Below are positions 22,048 through 22,942 of a stretch of DNA of 22,942 nt, in pieces. The notes beneath the pieces were generated by a model. That model did no database searches. It saw only the letters and a list, made by a program, of their open reading frames with translations, and was not told where the DNA came from. Source of the stretch: an uncultured Oscillospiraceae bacterium (GTDB lineage Bacteria > Bacillota > Clostridia > Oscillospirales > Oscillospiraceae); assembly GCA_958426425.1 (NCBI GenBank), contig CATZYY010000023.1, positions 1-22,942 of the forward strand, read 5' to 3'. Each line of letters begins with the position of its first letter. The stretch's first letter is position 1. The translations under genes were made by a program, and so were the position numbers.

Positions 22048-22084
22048 GGGAAGGGACGCGGTGCCCTTCCCCCTGTTGTTTTTT
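22048..22084 (+). terminator. Rho-independent terminator after clpX
   Basis: Stem GGGAAGGG (22048-22055) / CCCTTCCC (22064-22071), 8-base loop, followed by CCTGTTGTTTTTT. It starts 8 bases after the clpX stop and only ~20 bases before lon, so lon expression needs readthrough or a promoter within clpX. Confidence 0.75.
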
Positions 22085-22102
22085 CCAAGAAAGGAAACGC
22101 CC

Positions 22103-22942
22103 ATGGAACTGAGCAACTGGAACATTCCCGTTCTGGCCCTGCGAGGCCTGACGGTTTTCCCCCATATGAATCTGACCTTCGACGTGGAGCGGGCCATCTC
22201 CATCGCCGCCCTGGAGCGGGCCATGGAGACGGACCAGGACATCTTTCTGGTGACCCAGCGGGAGATCGGCACCGCCCTGCCCGGGGAGGAGGACCTCTAC
22301 GAGATCGGCACCGTGTCCCACATCTCCCACCTTCTGCGGATGGGGAATACGGTGCGCTGCGTGGTGGAGGGTACCCAGCGGGCCCGGCTGAAGCGGCTGT
22401 GGCAGACCACGCCCTACCTCCAGGCCAATGTGGAGGCCATTCCCGAGGAGACCTACTCCGAGGCCTTCCAGCGCAGTCCCCGGACCGAGGCGCTGCTGCG
22501 GCAGACCTATACGCTGTTCAGCGAGTACGCCCAGATGGCCGGCGGCGTGCCGGACGAGGTGCTCTCCGCCGTTATGGACAGCCGTGACCCCGGCTTCCTG
22601 GCGGACTACATCGCCCAGAACATCAGCCTGCGCTACACCGACAAGCAGGAGATCCTGGAGGAGTTCTCCCCCTACATCCGCCTGCGTAAGCTCAACGGCT
22701 TTTTGGCCCGGGAGAACAATGTCCTGGGCTTCGAGCACGAGATGGAGAGCAAGGTCCGGGATCAGCTGGTCCGCTCCCAGCGGGAGCAGATTCTCCGCAC
22801 CCAGATCCGGGTCCTCCAGAACGAGCTGGGAGAGGGCGATGAGACCGAGACCGACGAACTGACCGCCTATCGGGAGAAGATCACGGCCCTGAAGCTCAGC
22901 GAGGAGACGGAAAAGCACCTCTTGAAGGAGGTCAGCAAGCTG
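22103..22942 (+). CDS. lon: ATP-dependent protease Lon, N-terminal part, cut by window end
   Basis: The first 280 codons are present; the AAA+ and Ser-Lys protease domains lie beyond the window. The N-terminal substrate-binding domain opens with IPVLALRGLTVFPHM (typical LPVLPLRDxxVFPHM) and contains VCC-like strands VRCVVEGTQRARL. The helical part QILEEFSPYIRLRKLNGFLARE and the coiled-coil signature SKVRDQLVRSQREQILRTQI..LQNELGE are diagnostic for Lon. The coiled-coil follows KVKKQMEKSQREYYLREQL of standard Lon, with QIL replacing the usual YYL. AAAGGA at 22090-22095 is 7 bases before the ATG. Completes the tig-clpP-clpX-lon protein quality-control block. Confidence 0.95.
   Translation, partial: MELSNWNIPVLALRGLTVFPHMNLTFDVERAISIAALERAMETDQDIFLVTQREIGTALPGEEDLYEIGTVSHISHLLRMGNTVRCVVEGTQRARLKRLWQTTPYLQANVEAIPEETYSEAFQRSPRTEALLRQTYTLFSEYAQMAGGVPDEVLSAVMDSRDPGFLADYIAQNISLRYTDKQEILEEFSPYIRLRKLNGFLARENNVLGFEHEMESKVRDQLVRSQREQILRTQIRVLQNELGEGDETETDELTAYREKITALKLSEETEKHLLKEVSKL

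Overview
The window reads as a GC-rich (roughly 60-65 percent by eye), spore-forming, anaerobic Clostridia genome, most likely an Oscillospiraceae-type gut bacterium (Flavonifractor / Oscillibacter / Lawsonibacter-like). This rests on an [FeFe] hydrogenase, a SpoIVFA/SpoIVFB-type sporulation pair with a SigE-like promoter, the Firmicutes order rplS-lepB-rbgA-rnhB, tig-clpP-clpX-lon, strong AAGGAGG ribosome binding sites and consensus SigA promoters. No rRNA, CRISPR array, phage structural gene or intact insertion sequence is visible.

Layout. 3-1106: 3' part of an [FeFe] hydrogenase ending in a clear terminator. 1597-2136: a TetR-type regulator with its own promoter, closed by a perfect 24-bp inverted repeat. 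2285-5084: a tightly overlapping three-gene operon (unknown helical protein, FtsH membrane protease, HdeD/DUF308 membrane protein). 5085-5548: a stretch without a credible gene, holding a promoter. 5549-10705: two large unrecognised envelope genes, a polytopic membrane protein and a 1185-residue protein with a cytoplasmic zinc finger, one membrane span and three ~244-residue extracytoplasmic repeats. The last 124 codons of the second gene are an unrelated serine-recombinase-like domain whose nucleophile position is Ala. Its stop codon lies inside the terminator of the convergent tRNA-Pro(CGG) gene at 10736-10811.

10964-12569: SpoIVFA-like M23 protein and SpoIVFB-like M50 intramembrane protease behind a SigE-like promoter. 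12710-16051: ribosomal protein L19, signal peptidase I, RbgA ribosome-assembly GTPase, a small DUF3784 membrane protein, RNase HII and YraN, mostly overlapping or nearly touching. 16098-18347: threonine synthase and a metallophosphoesterase. 18438-22942: the proteostasis block of trigger factor (with an unusual charged, repeated tail), ClpP, ClpX and the start of Lon, cut by the window edge.

How the genes work together: most of the window is housekeeping core covering protein quality control (FtsH, trigger factor, ClpXP, Lon), protein export (signal peptidase), ribosome production (L19, RbgA) and sporulation control (SpoIVFA/FB). The accessory part is 5.1-10.7 kb. The most unusual object there is the chimeric repeat/recombinase-like gene ending against tRNA-Pro. 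I read it as either a real but odd fusion, the scar of a mobile-element event beside a tRNA gene, or an assembly join; sequence alone does not decide.
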